From Mycolicibacterium anyangense (GTDB lineage: Bacteria > Actinomycetota > Actinomycetes > Mycobacteriales > Mycobacteriaceae), in NCBI RefSeq assembly GCF_010731855.1, contig NZ_AP022620.1, positions 186,001 through 250,000 on the forward strand: 64,000 nt of DNA, read 5' to 3'. The notes under the pieces are model-generated. The model saw only the letters and a program-made list of their open reading frames with translations, was not told the DNA's origin and searched no databases. Below, one piece after another: positions 57,079 to 64,000 of the stretch. Numbering within the stretch: the first letter of the stretch is position 1; the number at the start of each line of letters is the position of its first letter. Position numbers and translations under genes: made by a program.

Positions 57079-58529
57079 TAACCCGACGGCGTCAACATCG
57101 TCTGCCACGTCTTGTGCTCCGGGGCGTCCTGTCCGAGATCGCTCTGGACGTAGGTCTTGCCATCAGGACCCACATAAGACCCGGTCGCCGGATCGTACGG
57201 TACGGCGGCCATGGGCTGCGGGGCCGCCGGCGTCGTAGCTGTGTCGGGCGTGGTCCCGATGTGCGGCTGGGGAATCGGCTGTCCCGACAATGTCGCATTC
57301 GGGTCGCCCTTCCAGTTGTCGCCGTCGTTGAGTGGCACGTACTGCTCGTCGCTCTCGCACATCTTCGCTGTGGGAGCGCGCTTTCCGGGCTTGGTCGGGC
57401 ACGGGGTGTTCTTCACACCGCGGACGCCGAATGTCGCGTCCTGTGATGTCCGGCAGTACAAGTCACCCGCGGGACGCGCGGGAAAGTCGAGCTGGTCCGG
57501 TGTGCGCTGCTGCTGGGTGGGCAGATATCCCGTGGTGCAGGCCGGTGGCACGTTGATATTGAGATTGAAGCTCAGGTAGAGGCCGCGCAGCTTCTGCTCG
57601 GTGTTGAGGTTCGGCACGGCGAGCGCAGCTTCGACGGCCAGGCTCTGCGGAACCAGAACCAGGAGCTGTTCCACACTCGCGTTGTACGTCACGGCGACGT
57701 CGGCGATCCCGGCGAGATTGGCCAGGATTGTCGGCAGGGTGGGGTTGAGCTTGTCGAACAGCTGCTGTGCCGCAGTGGCAGCTGGACCGGCGTTGTCGAT
57801 CAGGCCGGCCACGGCGCTGTCTTGGGTCTTGAGCTGGGTGGTGATGTCGGCGAGCTGGGCGGCCCACGCGTCGATGGCCGGGGCGGTGTCGGATTGACTG
57901 TCCAGAACCGGCTTCGCCCCGTCGATCAGCGAGGTGATCGAGTCGAGGTTCTGGTGAGCATCGATGGCCAGGGCTGTCGACCCTTTGACGATCCGGGACA
58001 GCTCGGGTCCCAAACCGCCTACCGCCGTGTAACTCTCGTTGACCACGGTGTTCAGCGCGTCGCCGGGGATGGCTTCCAGTCCGGTATTCGCCGAGTCGAG
58101 CAGGCTGTTGATGTCGGGCGGAACCGAGGTGTCCGCCATCGGTATCACGTCACCGTCTTTCAGGGGAGCGCCATTGGGGCTGCGCGGGATGAGCGCGACG
58201 TACTGCTCGCCGACCGCCGAGACGCTGTGTACCTCGGCCTTGACATCAGAGGGAATGTCGATCCCCGACTTCAGCGACAATGTGGCCGCCACGCCCTTGG
58301 GGGTGACTTTCACAGTGTCGATGCGGCCGACCTCGACACCGCGATAGGTCACATTGCCACTGGCGTAGAGCCCGCCGGATCGGGGCAGTTCCACAGTGAC
58401 GGTGTAGCGGCCGACCCCGAACAGCAGCACCGGGAGTCTGATGTAGCCGAACACCATGATCAGTGCGGCGATCAGGCTGACGAAACTGAAGACGGCAAGC
58501 TGGATCTTGATGCCTCTGGACAGGTGCAT
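57078..58529 (-). CDS. mceF: Mce family protein MceF, mce operon 2
   Basis: A 483-residue Mce protein with an N-terminal anchor (about 10-30), an MlaD domain (YTVTVELPRSGGLYASG, GNVTYRGVEVGRI) and the Cys-rich C-terminal core (PPACTTGYLP, LYCRTSQD, NTPCPTK, MCESDEQYVPL). The tail is longer than in operon 1 and contains DPATGSYVGPDGKTYVQSD. It directly adjoins the mceE stop. It is the last gene of operon 2 and is close to the operon 1 protein at 25689-27065 over most of its length. Confidence 0.93.
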   Translation of the reverse strand: MHLSRGIKIQLAVFSFVSLIAALIMVFGYIRLPVLLFGVGRYTVTVELPRSGGLYASGNVTYRGVEVGRIDTVKVTPKGVAATLSLKSGIDIPSDVKAEVHSVSAVGEQYVALIPRSPNGAPLKDGDVIPMADTSVPPDINSLLDSANTGLEAIPGDALNTVVNESYTAVGGLGPELSRIVKGSTALAIDAHQNLDSITSLIDGAKPVLDSQSDTAPAIDAWAAQLADITTQLKTQDSAVAGLIDNAGPAATAAQQLFDKLNPTLPTILANLAGIADVAVTYNASVEQLLVLVPQSLAVEAALAVPNLNTEQKLRGLYLSFNLNINVPPACTTGYLPTQQQRTPDQLDFPARPAGDLYCRTSQDATFGVRGVKNTPCPTKPGKRAPTAKMCESDEQYVPLNDGDNWKGDPNATLSGQPIPQPHIGTTPDTATTPAAPQPMAAVPYDPATGSYVGPDGKTYVQSDLGQDAPEHKTWQTMLTPSG

Positions 58530-59669
58530 CTACGGTCCTTGGTCGAGGTGGTAGGGAACTATCAGGGGGTTGGCGGCGGTGTACGGACTTGGCATCTGTC
58601 CGATGGTTCGCCCCCACTGCATTTCGAGCTCGGTGAGGTTGCCCTCCCAGCGGGTGCCGGTGAAGAGCGACGCGTCGATCCGACTCAGCGTCAGGTCGAT
58701 GATGGCGGTCAGGTTCGCGTAGTCGCCGCGGAACCACTTGAGCAGGTTCTCTTTCGGCCACGGGTAGGTGGCCAGTAGACCCAGCGACTGGGTCATGTCG
58801 GGTCCCGCGTCCGCCAGCGATTTGAGCACGGGCGCGATGTTGCGCAGGTTAGCCACCAAGCTGTCCCGGGTCTGATGGCTCAGGTCGGCTGCTATGGCAC
58901 TGAACTTGCCGAATGTGTCGACCGCCTCGATCAGCTTGTCACGCTGCCTGCTCAGTTCGGCGATCGCATTCGGAATGGTCTTGAGTGCTGTGTCGAGCAC
59001 CGGCTTCTGGTCCGCGATCTGCCCGACCAGACTGTTGAGACTGGTGTTGGCCTCGATGATGTCGGTGGATTGGTCGTTGAGCTTGCCGATGAAGATGTTG
59101 AGCTGGTCGATGAAGCTGCGAAGATCGGCTTCTCGACCGGTGAAGGCGGTGGCGAATGCCTTGGTGATGTCCTGGAGTTGACCGATGCCGCCACCGTTCA
59201 ACAGCAGCGACAGCGACCCCAGGGTTTGTTCCGTGGTGGGATAGGCGCCTGATGCGGACAGCGGTATCAGCGATCCCTGGTGCAGGTGTCCGCGGGGCGG
59301 TTGATCGGTCGGCGCCGCGAGCTCGACGTGCAGGGTGCCCAGCAAGCTCGTCATACCGACCTTGGCGGTGGCGTTCTCCGGCAGGTCGACGTCACCGTTG
59401 AGCCGCATGGTGACCAGGGCGTGCCAGCCTTGCCGCTCGATGTCGGTGATATGCCCGACGGTGACGTCGCCGACCCGAACACGTTGGTTGCGTTGGATAT
59501 TGGTGACGTCGGGCATCTGGGCCCGCACCTCGAACGAGCCGGGGCCGTTCCCTTCCGTGCCGGGCAGCGGTAGTGAGTTGGCGCCCTCCCAGTGCGCGCA
59601 GCCGGATGTGGTGCCGGCCAGCGCCGCGATCACGACGGTGCCGACCATGGTGACGATGGTGCGCTTCAC
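58530..59669 (-). CDS. mceE: Mce-family lipoprotein MceE (LprK-like), mce operon 2
   Basis: A 379-residue protein from GTG 59667-59669, overlapping the mceD stop (GTGA). The signal peptide ends in the lipobox-like TTSGC with Cys24, so it is probably lipid-anchored. The MlaD domain follows (VRAQMPDVTNIQRNQRVRVG, VTVGHITDI), then helices, and a C-terminal EGNLTELEMQWGRTIGQMP shared with operon 1. Codons upstream of the GTG are open but have no domain. Confidence 0.92.
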   Translation of the reverse strand: MKRTIVTMVGTVVIAALAGTTSGCAHWEGANSLPLPGTEGNGPGSFEVRAQMPDVTNIQRNQRVRVGDVTVGHITDIERQGWHALVTMRLNGDVDLPENATAKVGMTSLLGTLHVELAAPTDQPPRGHLHQGSLIPLSASGAYPTTEQTLGSLSLLLNGGGIGQLQDITKAFATAFTGREADLRSFIDQLNIFIGKLNDQSTDIIEANTSLNSLVGQIADQKPVLDTALKTIPNAIAELSRQRDKLIEAVDTFGKFSAIAADLSHQTRDSLVANLRNIAPVLKSLADAGPDMTQSLGLLATYPWPKENLLKWFRGDYANLTAIIDLTLSRIDASLFTGTRWEGNLTELEMQWGRTIGQMPSPYTAANPLIVPYHLDQGP

Positions 59670-60988
59670 GATCCACCTGCCGGCGGGGTCATCAAGCCGC
59701 TCAGGCCTGCGTCGGGGTTCGTCGGCACCGCTTCGGCCGGAAGCGGGGGTGGCGGGGCCGCACCGGGAGACGGAGTGGACGACCCGGGTGTTTCGGCCGG
59801 AACCGGAGCAGGTGCGGGCCGATAGTCGGGCCGCAGCCAATCCTCGCTGTAGGTCAGCTCGTTGGGGCGAGCTGAGGCACCGACGAACGGGTTCGCGCCG
59901 AACGGCAGGAAGTTGTACTGCCTGTTCTTGACGATCGGAGCGAGGTATTGCACGCACAGCTTGGCGGACTGCTCGGCGTTGAGCCGGGAAGCGGCTTGTA
60001 TCGCGCCGCAGAGGAAGGACACCGGATTGGCGAAGTTGTTCAAAGCCAGAACGCCGGTCAGGGCGTTCTGGGCGGGCTGATAGATGTTGAGGAAGTTCTG
60101 GATCGTGGTCGGGCCGATGTGCAGGAACTGCTCGATCTCGTCGTGGCTTTCACCCAGGGCAGCAGCCACCCCGGCCAACTGCTCGGATGTGGTTCCGATC
60201 GCCTCGGTGTTCTCGGTGAGGAAGGCGCGGACATCCCGTACCGCGACATTGAGGTCGGCCATCGCTTGGCCGATCTCGTTGGGAGAGTTGGCGAACAGGC
60301 CGGTGACTGTCGCGAGGTTGCCATTGAGCATTCGCATCACATCGGTACTCGACTGAAGCGCCGTGACGAGCGTCGAGAGACTCTTGACCGTGCCGAAGAT
60401 GTCCTTGCTGTGATCGCCGAGAGCGGAGAACGCCTCGGACATCTTGATGACGGCCTGGCGGATCTCAGCGCCCTGGCCCCGCAGATTGTCCGCAGTGGTG
60501 TTGATGAAGGCCCCCAAGGGGCTCACACCGCCCGCCGCGCTGGGCTGCAGTGTCTGCGTGAGCTTTTCGAGTTGCTCGCGCAGATCATCCCACTCGACCG
60601 GAACGATGGTGCGGTTCAGCGGAATCACCGCTCCGGTCTTGATGACCGGACCGCCGGTGTAGGCGGGCGTCAGTTGGATGGCCCGTGCGGTCACCAGCGA
60701 CGGTGCCAGGATCGCCGCGTGGACGTCTTCGGGCACCCTGTACTTCTTGTTCACCCAGAACGCGATCTTCACGCCCTGCGGCTGCGGCTGGATGGACTCG
60801 ATCTTGCCGACCGGGACGCCGAGGATCCGGATCTCGTCGCCCGGAAAGATGCCGTTGCTGTTGTCGAAATAGGCGGTGAGGTGGAGTCGGTTCGCCGACA
60901 ACGTGGATCTGACCAGCATTGCGGCGCCGGCGATCAACGCCAGAACCAGCGGGACCGCTATCAGTAGTTTGGCCGTGCGCCGCGTCAT
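59666..60988 (-). CDS. mceD: Mce family protein MceD, mce operon 2
   Basis: A 440-residue protein with an N-terminal anchor (about 8-28), an MlaD domain (LTAYFDNSNGIFPGDEIRIL, VPVGKIESIQP), the Mce core around FLCGAIQAASRLNAEQSAKL and YSEDWLRPDYRP, and a Pro-rich tail of about 50 residues. It overlaps mceC (ATGA) and mceE (GTGA) by four bases each. Confidence 0.93.
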   Translation of the reverse strand: MTRRTAKLLIAVPLVLALIAGAAMLVRSTLSANRLHLTAYFDNSNGIFPGDEIRILGVPVGKIESIQPQPQGVKIAFWVNKKYRVPEDVHAAILAPSLVTARAIQLTPAYTGGPVIKTGAVIPLNRTIVPVEWDDLREQLEKLTQTLQPSAAGGVSPLGAFINTTADNLRGQGAEIRQAVIKMSEAFSALGDHSKDIFGTVKSLSTLVTALQSSTDVMRMLNGNLATVTGLFANSPNEIGQAMADLNVAVRDVRAFLTENTEAIGTTSEQLAGVAAALGESHDEIEQFLHIGPTTIQNFLNIYQPAQNALTGVLALNNFANPVSFLCGAIQAASRLNAEQSAKLCVQYLAPIVKNRQYNFLPFGANPFVGASARPNELTYSEDWLRPDYRPAPAPVPAETPGSSTPSPGAAPPPPLPAEAVPTNPDAGLSGLMTPPAGGS

Positions 60989-62250
60989 GGCTGCTCCGGT
61001 TCGACGAGGACGGGCTGGGGCGTCGGGTCAGGTGCAGAGACCGCGGGCGGACCCGGGGGAGGACCACCGGGCGGCGGAGCGGGCAGCGGCGGGCGGTATG
61101 GGTAGCGCGGGTCACCCGGGTTACCGGTGATGGCTTCCGGGAGTGACGTATTCGGCTCGCCGCCCTGGCCGGTGCGCGGGAATGGCATCGGCAGCGGCGG
61201 TGTTCCGGGCTGGCCGACCTGTGGGTCGCTCAGCTGTGAGGGCAGCTTCACGTTCGGGTCCAGCCCGAGATCGGAGAATGCCGCGTCGACGAAGGGCTGA
61301 ACGAATTGTCCGGGAAGCAGATTGGCGAGGTATGCCTTGAAGAACGGGCCTGACGACAAGGTCTCGCCGAAGGACATCGCATAGGCGTTCAACAGTTTCA
61401 GCGACTCCGTCAGATTCGCCCGGTACTTGTTGACCAGAGCCAAGACGCCGTTGAGCTTGTCGAGTGCGGGCTTGAGTTTGCCGCTGTTATCGGCAACGAA
61501 GCCGGACAGCTGACGGGAAACTGCTGACAGGTGACCGGCGATCGCGTCCAGCGAGCCGCTCTGGCTCTGCAGGCTACTCAACAGAGTGTTGGTGTCGTTG
61601 ACCAAGCCGGCGATATCGGAACTGCGTTGTGACAGAACACCAGTCGCCTTCTCGGCGTTGGCGAGCAGGCTGCGCAGCTCTTGGTCGCGTTTGCCCAGGG
61701 TATCGGAGAACTTCGCGACACCGGCTACCGCCACCTGGAGATCGGGCGGGGTGTCCTTGAACGTCGCGGCAAGGGTGGACAGGGAGTCGGACAACTGGTT
61801 GGTGTCCAACCCGCTGATCGCCGAGGCGACGTCGCCGAGGGCGTCGGGAAGTTGGTAGGGCGGAGTGGTTCGATCCACCGGGATGGGACCGTCAAGCCTG
61901 CCTTGGCCGCGGGGCCTGATCTCGAGGATCTTCGATCCCAGCAGTGTCCTCGTCTTGATGGCCGCTTCGGTGCGGTCGCCAAGCGGCATGTCCTTGTCCA
62001 CGTCGAAGGTGACCAGGACACGGTTCCCATCGAGATCGAGGTCGGTGACCTGACCGACCTTGAAACCCGAGACCTGTACCGGGGCGCCCACCGCCAGGCC
62101 GCCCGCTTCACTGAAGTACGCAGAGTAGGTTTTGCCGTTGTCGAAGAACGGCAGGTTCTTGTATTGCAGCGCGCCGACCACGAGGGCTGCGGCCACGGCG
62201 ATGCCGATGACACCAACGATCACCGGATTGCGCTCGGAGATCATCTTCAC
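60985..62250 (-). CDS. mceC: Mce family protein MceC, mce operon 2
   Basis: A 421-residue protein from GTG 62248-62250 (GTGA overlap with mceB). It has an anchor at about 11-28, an MlaD domain (YSAYFSEAGGLAVGAPVQVS, FKVGQVTDLDL), the conserved FFKAYLANLLPGQFVQPFVD and a Pro-rich end. The tail after the last repeat is shorter than in operon 1. Confidence 0.93.
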   Translation of the reverse strand: MKMISERNPVIVGVIGIAVAAALVVGALQYKNLPFFDNGKTYSAYFSEAGGLAVGAPVQVSGFKVGQVTDLDLDGNRVLVTFDVDKDMPLGDRTEAAIKTRTLLGSKILEIRPRGQGRLDGPIPVDRTTPPYQLPDALGDVASAISGLDTNQLSDSLSTLAATFKDTPPDLQVAVAGVAKFSDTLGKRDQELRSLLANAEKATGVLSQRSSDIAGLVNDTNTLLSSLQSQSGSLDAIAGHLSAVSRQLSGFVADNSGKLKPALDKLNGVLALVNKYRANLTESLKLLNAYAMSFGETLSSGPFFKAYLANLLPGQFVQPFVDAAFSDLGLDPNVKLPSQLSDPQVGQPGTPPLPMPFPRTGQGGEPNTSLPEAITGNPGDPRYPYRPPLPAPPPGGPPPGPPAVSAPDPTPQPVLVEPEQP

Positions 62251-63275
62251 TTCGGCGTGCACCTCCCGGTGTCTTGGCCGGCGAGCTTGACGTACACGGG
62301 TTGGCCGCCTTTGCCATTCACCTTGAGGAACAGATCGCACAGGTAGAAGCTGAAGAAGTCGCCATAGATGCCTTGCCGGGCCAGCGCGCGGTAGGCGTCG
62401 GGCAGAGTGGCCAATGTGTGATCGAGGAAGGCGTAATCGGCCATCGCCAACCCCGCCACCCGGTCGGTCTGCTGGACAGTGTCGTGCAGGGCCGGACGGG
62501 CTGCGGCCATCAGATCGGCGATCGACGCTGCGGCGGCGTCGGTGTAAGCCAGACCGTTGGTGATGTCGTCGCGGCGGGCGGACAACCCCTTGACCAGTTC
62601 CGACACCGACGAGATCGCCGTGGTGAACTGCTTGTTCTGATCGGCCAGCGAGCCGAGCACGACGTTGAGATTGTGGATGACCTGACCGATGAGGTCGTCA
62701 CGGTCGGACAGCGTGCTGGTGAACTGCGCGGTCTGGCTCAGGAACGAACTGATCGTGCCGCCTTGTCCCTGGAACACCTGGATCAGTTGGCCGGTAAGGG
62801 CATTGACCTGTTCGGGGTCGAGCGCCCGGAACAACGGCCGGAATCCGCCGATGAGCGCGTCGAGGTCGACAGAGGGCTCGGTCTGGCTGACCGGGATGGT
62901 CTGCCCGGGCATCAGGCGCTTGGCATCACCGGCACCTTCTTGAAGTTCAAGATAACGATCGCCGATCGGGTTGTCCCAGCGGATGATCGCCCGCGAACCG
63001 TGCGTCAGGACGACTGACTGATCGGTGGTGAAGTCGACGGTGACGATGGTGTCGGGACGAATGGCGATATTGCTGACCTTGCCGACTTCGACGCCAGCGA
63101 TCCGGACGAAGTCGCCCGATTTCAGGCCGGTGATGTCGGTGAACTCGGCTCGATAGGTGTTCTCGTCCTGGAATCGAAGCTGCGCGAAGATCGCGAAGAT
63201 CGCGAAAATGCCCAGGAGGCAGACCATCACGAAGATGGCGAGCCGCCACACCGCGCCTGCCAGGTTGTCTCGCAC
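62247..63275 (-). CDS. mceB: Mce family protein MceB, mce operon 2
   Basis: A 342-residue protein from GTG 63273-63275 with AAGGAGA eight to fourteen bases upstream. It has an anchor (about 10-30), an MlaD domain (YRAEFTDITGLKSGDFVRIA, VEVGKVSNI) and an end in GDFFSFYLCDLFLKVN and AGQDTGRCTPK. The length equals that of MceB from operon 1 and the last 40 residues are almost the same. The frame upstream of the GTG overlaps the mceA end and was not used. Confidence 0.94.
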   Translation of the reverse strand: MRDNLAGAVWRLAIFVMVCLLGIFAIFAIFAQLRFQDENTYRAEFTDITGLKSGDFVRIAGVEVGKVSNIAIRPDTIVTVDFTTDQSVVLTHGSRAIIRWDNPIGDRYLELQEGAGDAKRLMPGQTIPVSQTEPSVDLDALIGGFRPLFRALDPEQVNALTGQLIQVFQGQGGTISSFLSQTAQFTSTLSDRDDLIGQVIHNLNVVLGSLADQNKQFTTAISSVSELVKGLSARRDDITNGLAYTDAAAASIADLMAAARPALHDTVQQTDRVAGLAMADYAFLDHTLATLPDAYRALARQGIYGDFFSFYLCDLFLKVNGKGGQPVYVKLAGQDTGRCTPK

Positions 63276-63312
63276 CGCAAGTCTCCTTGTGTGAGCTTTC
63301 GTCTCGGTCGGC

Positions 63313-64000
63313 TCAGGGGCCTGGGGGATAGAGGGGTGTGCCGTCGGGACCGTAGAGCGGGGCGCCGTACGGCGGTGCTCCTGGGTAGGGCACCGGGCCG
63401 ATGGCCGGTGGTCCGTCGCCGTGGGCCTTGGGCGACTCAGGCACACCTTTGGTGATCGGGAACCAGTTGTACAACCATGGATGGCCGATTCCGGGGTTGG
63501 GCCGCCAGTCCAGCCCGGTGCCCCAACCGGTGTTCGTCACCAATTGGCGGACCGGGAAGTTTTTGCTCGGGTCGGGCAGCGATCCGCACGACGGCTTTCC
63601 GCCGGGTCCGCCCTTGGCTGCCACGATGGGCAGATTGTCGGGGTACTTGTACGGGTCGTCGCCGGGCAGCAGGGCAGCGTCCAGGATGACCGACTTGCCG
63701 TTACCGCCCATTGCCACGTTGCCGCCGTTCTTCATGAACCAATTGGCACCCTGCAGGGCGCAGGTGAACGTCGGGTCGTATTTGTGCAGCAGATCCGTCG
63801 TGGGCACCAGGGCACCCATCAGATGGATGAGGTCATTGGCATTGCGGCCCAGGACATTTGTACCGGTCTGAGCCAACCCGATGGTGCCGAGCAGGGCCGC
63901 ATCCAGTTGCGCGGCATGGTCGGTGATCGTCGTGCTGGTCGCCGACGCTGAATCCAGGATCTTCATGAGGTCCGGCGCGGCGCTGCCGTAGGCGTCGGAG
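63313..64000 (-). CDS. mceA: Mce family protein MceA, mce operon 2, C-terminal part (cut by window edge)
   Basis: The minus-strand frame is open from the right edge to a stop at 63313, giving 228 residues plus the stop. It aligns with the second half of MceA from operon 1: SDAYGSAAPDL near the edge, FTCALQGANW, GGKPSCGSLPDPSKNFPVRQ and GTGLDWRPNPGIGHP, ending in a Pro/Gly/Tyr-rich tail. The anchor, MlaD domain and the YrbE genes should lie to the right of the window. An ATG at 63964-63966 is internal, not the start. Confidence 0.93.
   Translation of the reverse strand, partial: SDAYGSAAPDLMKILDSASATSTTITDHAAQLDAALLGTIGLAQTGTNVLGRNANDLIHLMGALVPTTDLLHKYDPTFTCALQGANWFMKNGGNVAMGGNGKSVILDAALLPGDDPYKYPDNLPIVAAKGGPGGKPSCGSLPDPSKNFPVRQLVTNTGWGTGLDWRPNPGIGHPWLYNWFPITKGVPESPKAHGDGPPAIGPVPYPGAPPYGAPLYGPDGTPLYPPGP

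Overview
The window looks like a chromosomal catabolic island from an actinobacterium of the order Mycobacteriales, most likely a fast-growing Mycolicibacterium-type species. This is an inference from high GC content, frequent GTG starts with 4-base start/stop overlaps, two complete-style mce operons (YrbE permeases plus MceA-F), a mycothiol-synthase-like protein, and many FadD/FadE-type beta-oxidation genes. No rRNA, tRNA, CRISPR array, insertion sequence or phage gene was seen.

Layout. (1) 1-12.5 kb: CoA-dependent degradation genes (CoA-transferase family, thiolase, SDR, four-gene acyl-CoA dehydrogenase/ligase blocks, enoyl-CoA hydratase, MDR oxidoreductase, SnoaL-like) around a FadR-type GntR regulator. 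(2) 12.6-14.3 kb: a three-gene membrane cassette (unknown membrane protein, NorE/CoxIII-like, NorF/CoxIV-like). (3) 14.4-20.7 kb: a tightly overlapped aromatic meta-cleavage operon (ACMSD-like amidohydrolase, LigB-type extradiol dioxygenase, alpha/beta hydrolase, Rieske dioxygenase alpha and beta, SDR, 2-hydroxypentadienoate hydratase) followed upstream by a second FCD-type GntR gene. (4) 21.6-25.6 kb: a plus-strand operon with a BadI-like ring-opening hydrolase, acyl-CoA dehydrogenase, DECR-like SDR and MaoC hydratase. (5) 25.7-35.0 kb: mce operon 1. (6) 35.5-47.3 kb: aldehyde dehydrogenases, acyl-CoA ligase, Ltp2-like thiolase with a DUF35 partner, MshD-like GNAT, Rieske oxygenase, P450, SDR, 3Fe-4S-type ferredoxin and a TetR regulator. 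(7) 47.3-48.9 kb: a second copy of the membrane/NorE/NorF cassette. (8) 49.0-57.0 kb: a phytoene-desaturase-like flavoprotein, three AveC-like seven-helix membrane proteins and four TetR regulators. (9) 57.1-64.0 kb: mce operon 2, running off the right edge within mceA.

How the parts may work together. Four near-identical palindromes related to TGGTCNGACCA sit in front of the GntR gene and of three CoA-pathway transcription units, so regions 1 and 4 probably form one regulon: CoA activation, ring desaturation and hydration, BadI-type ring opening, then beta-oxidation of the open diacid (alicyclic acid or steroid-ring-like substrate). A different 21-bp palindrome (AAACCTA-N7-TAGGTTT type) occurs in front of the ferredoxin/P450/Rieske/SDR genes and, more weakly, between mce operon 1 and the first aldehyde dehydrogenase, suggesting that the TetR protein at 46.7 kb links uptake to oxidation. 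Region 3 has the gene set expected for a p-cumate-type pathway in which the ring carboxylate is removed after ring cleavage.

The most unusual items are the duplicated NorE/NorF-like cassette without any catalytic oxidase subunit, the three AveC-like proteins each near their own TetR gene, an apparently non-catalytic acyl-CoA dehydrogenase subunit, an SDR lacking the usual catalytic Tyr, a P450 with His in the I-helix acid position, and an NTF2-DUF35 fusion. All functional statements come from reading motifs; no searches were run.
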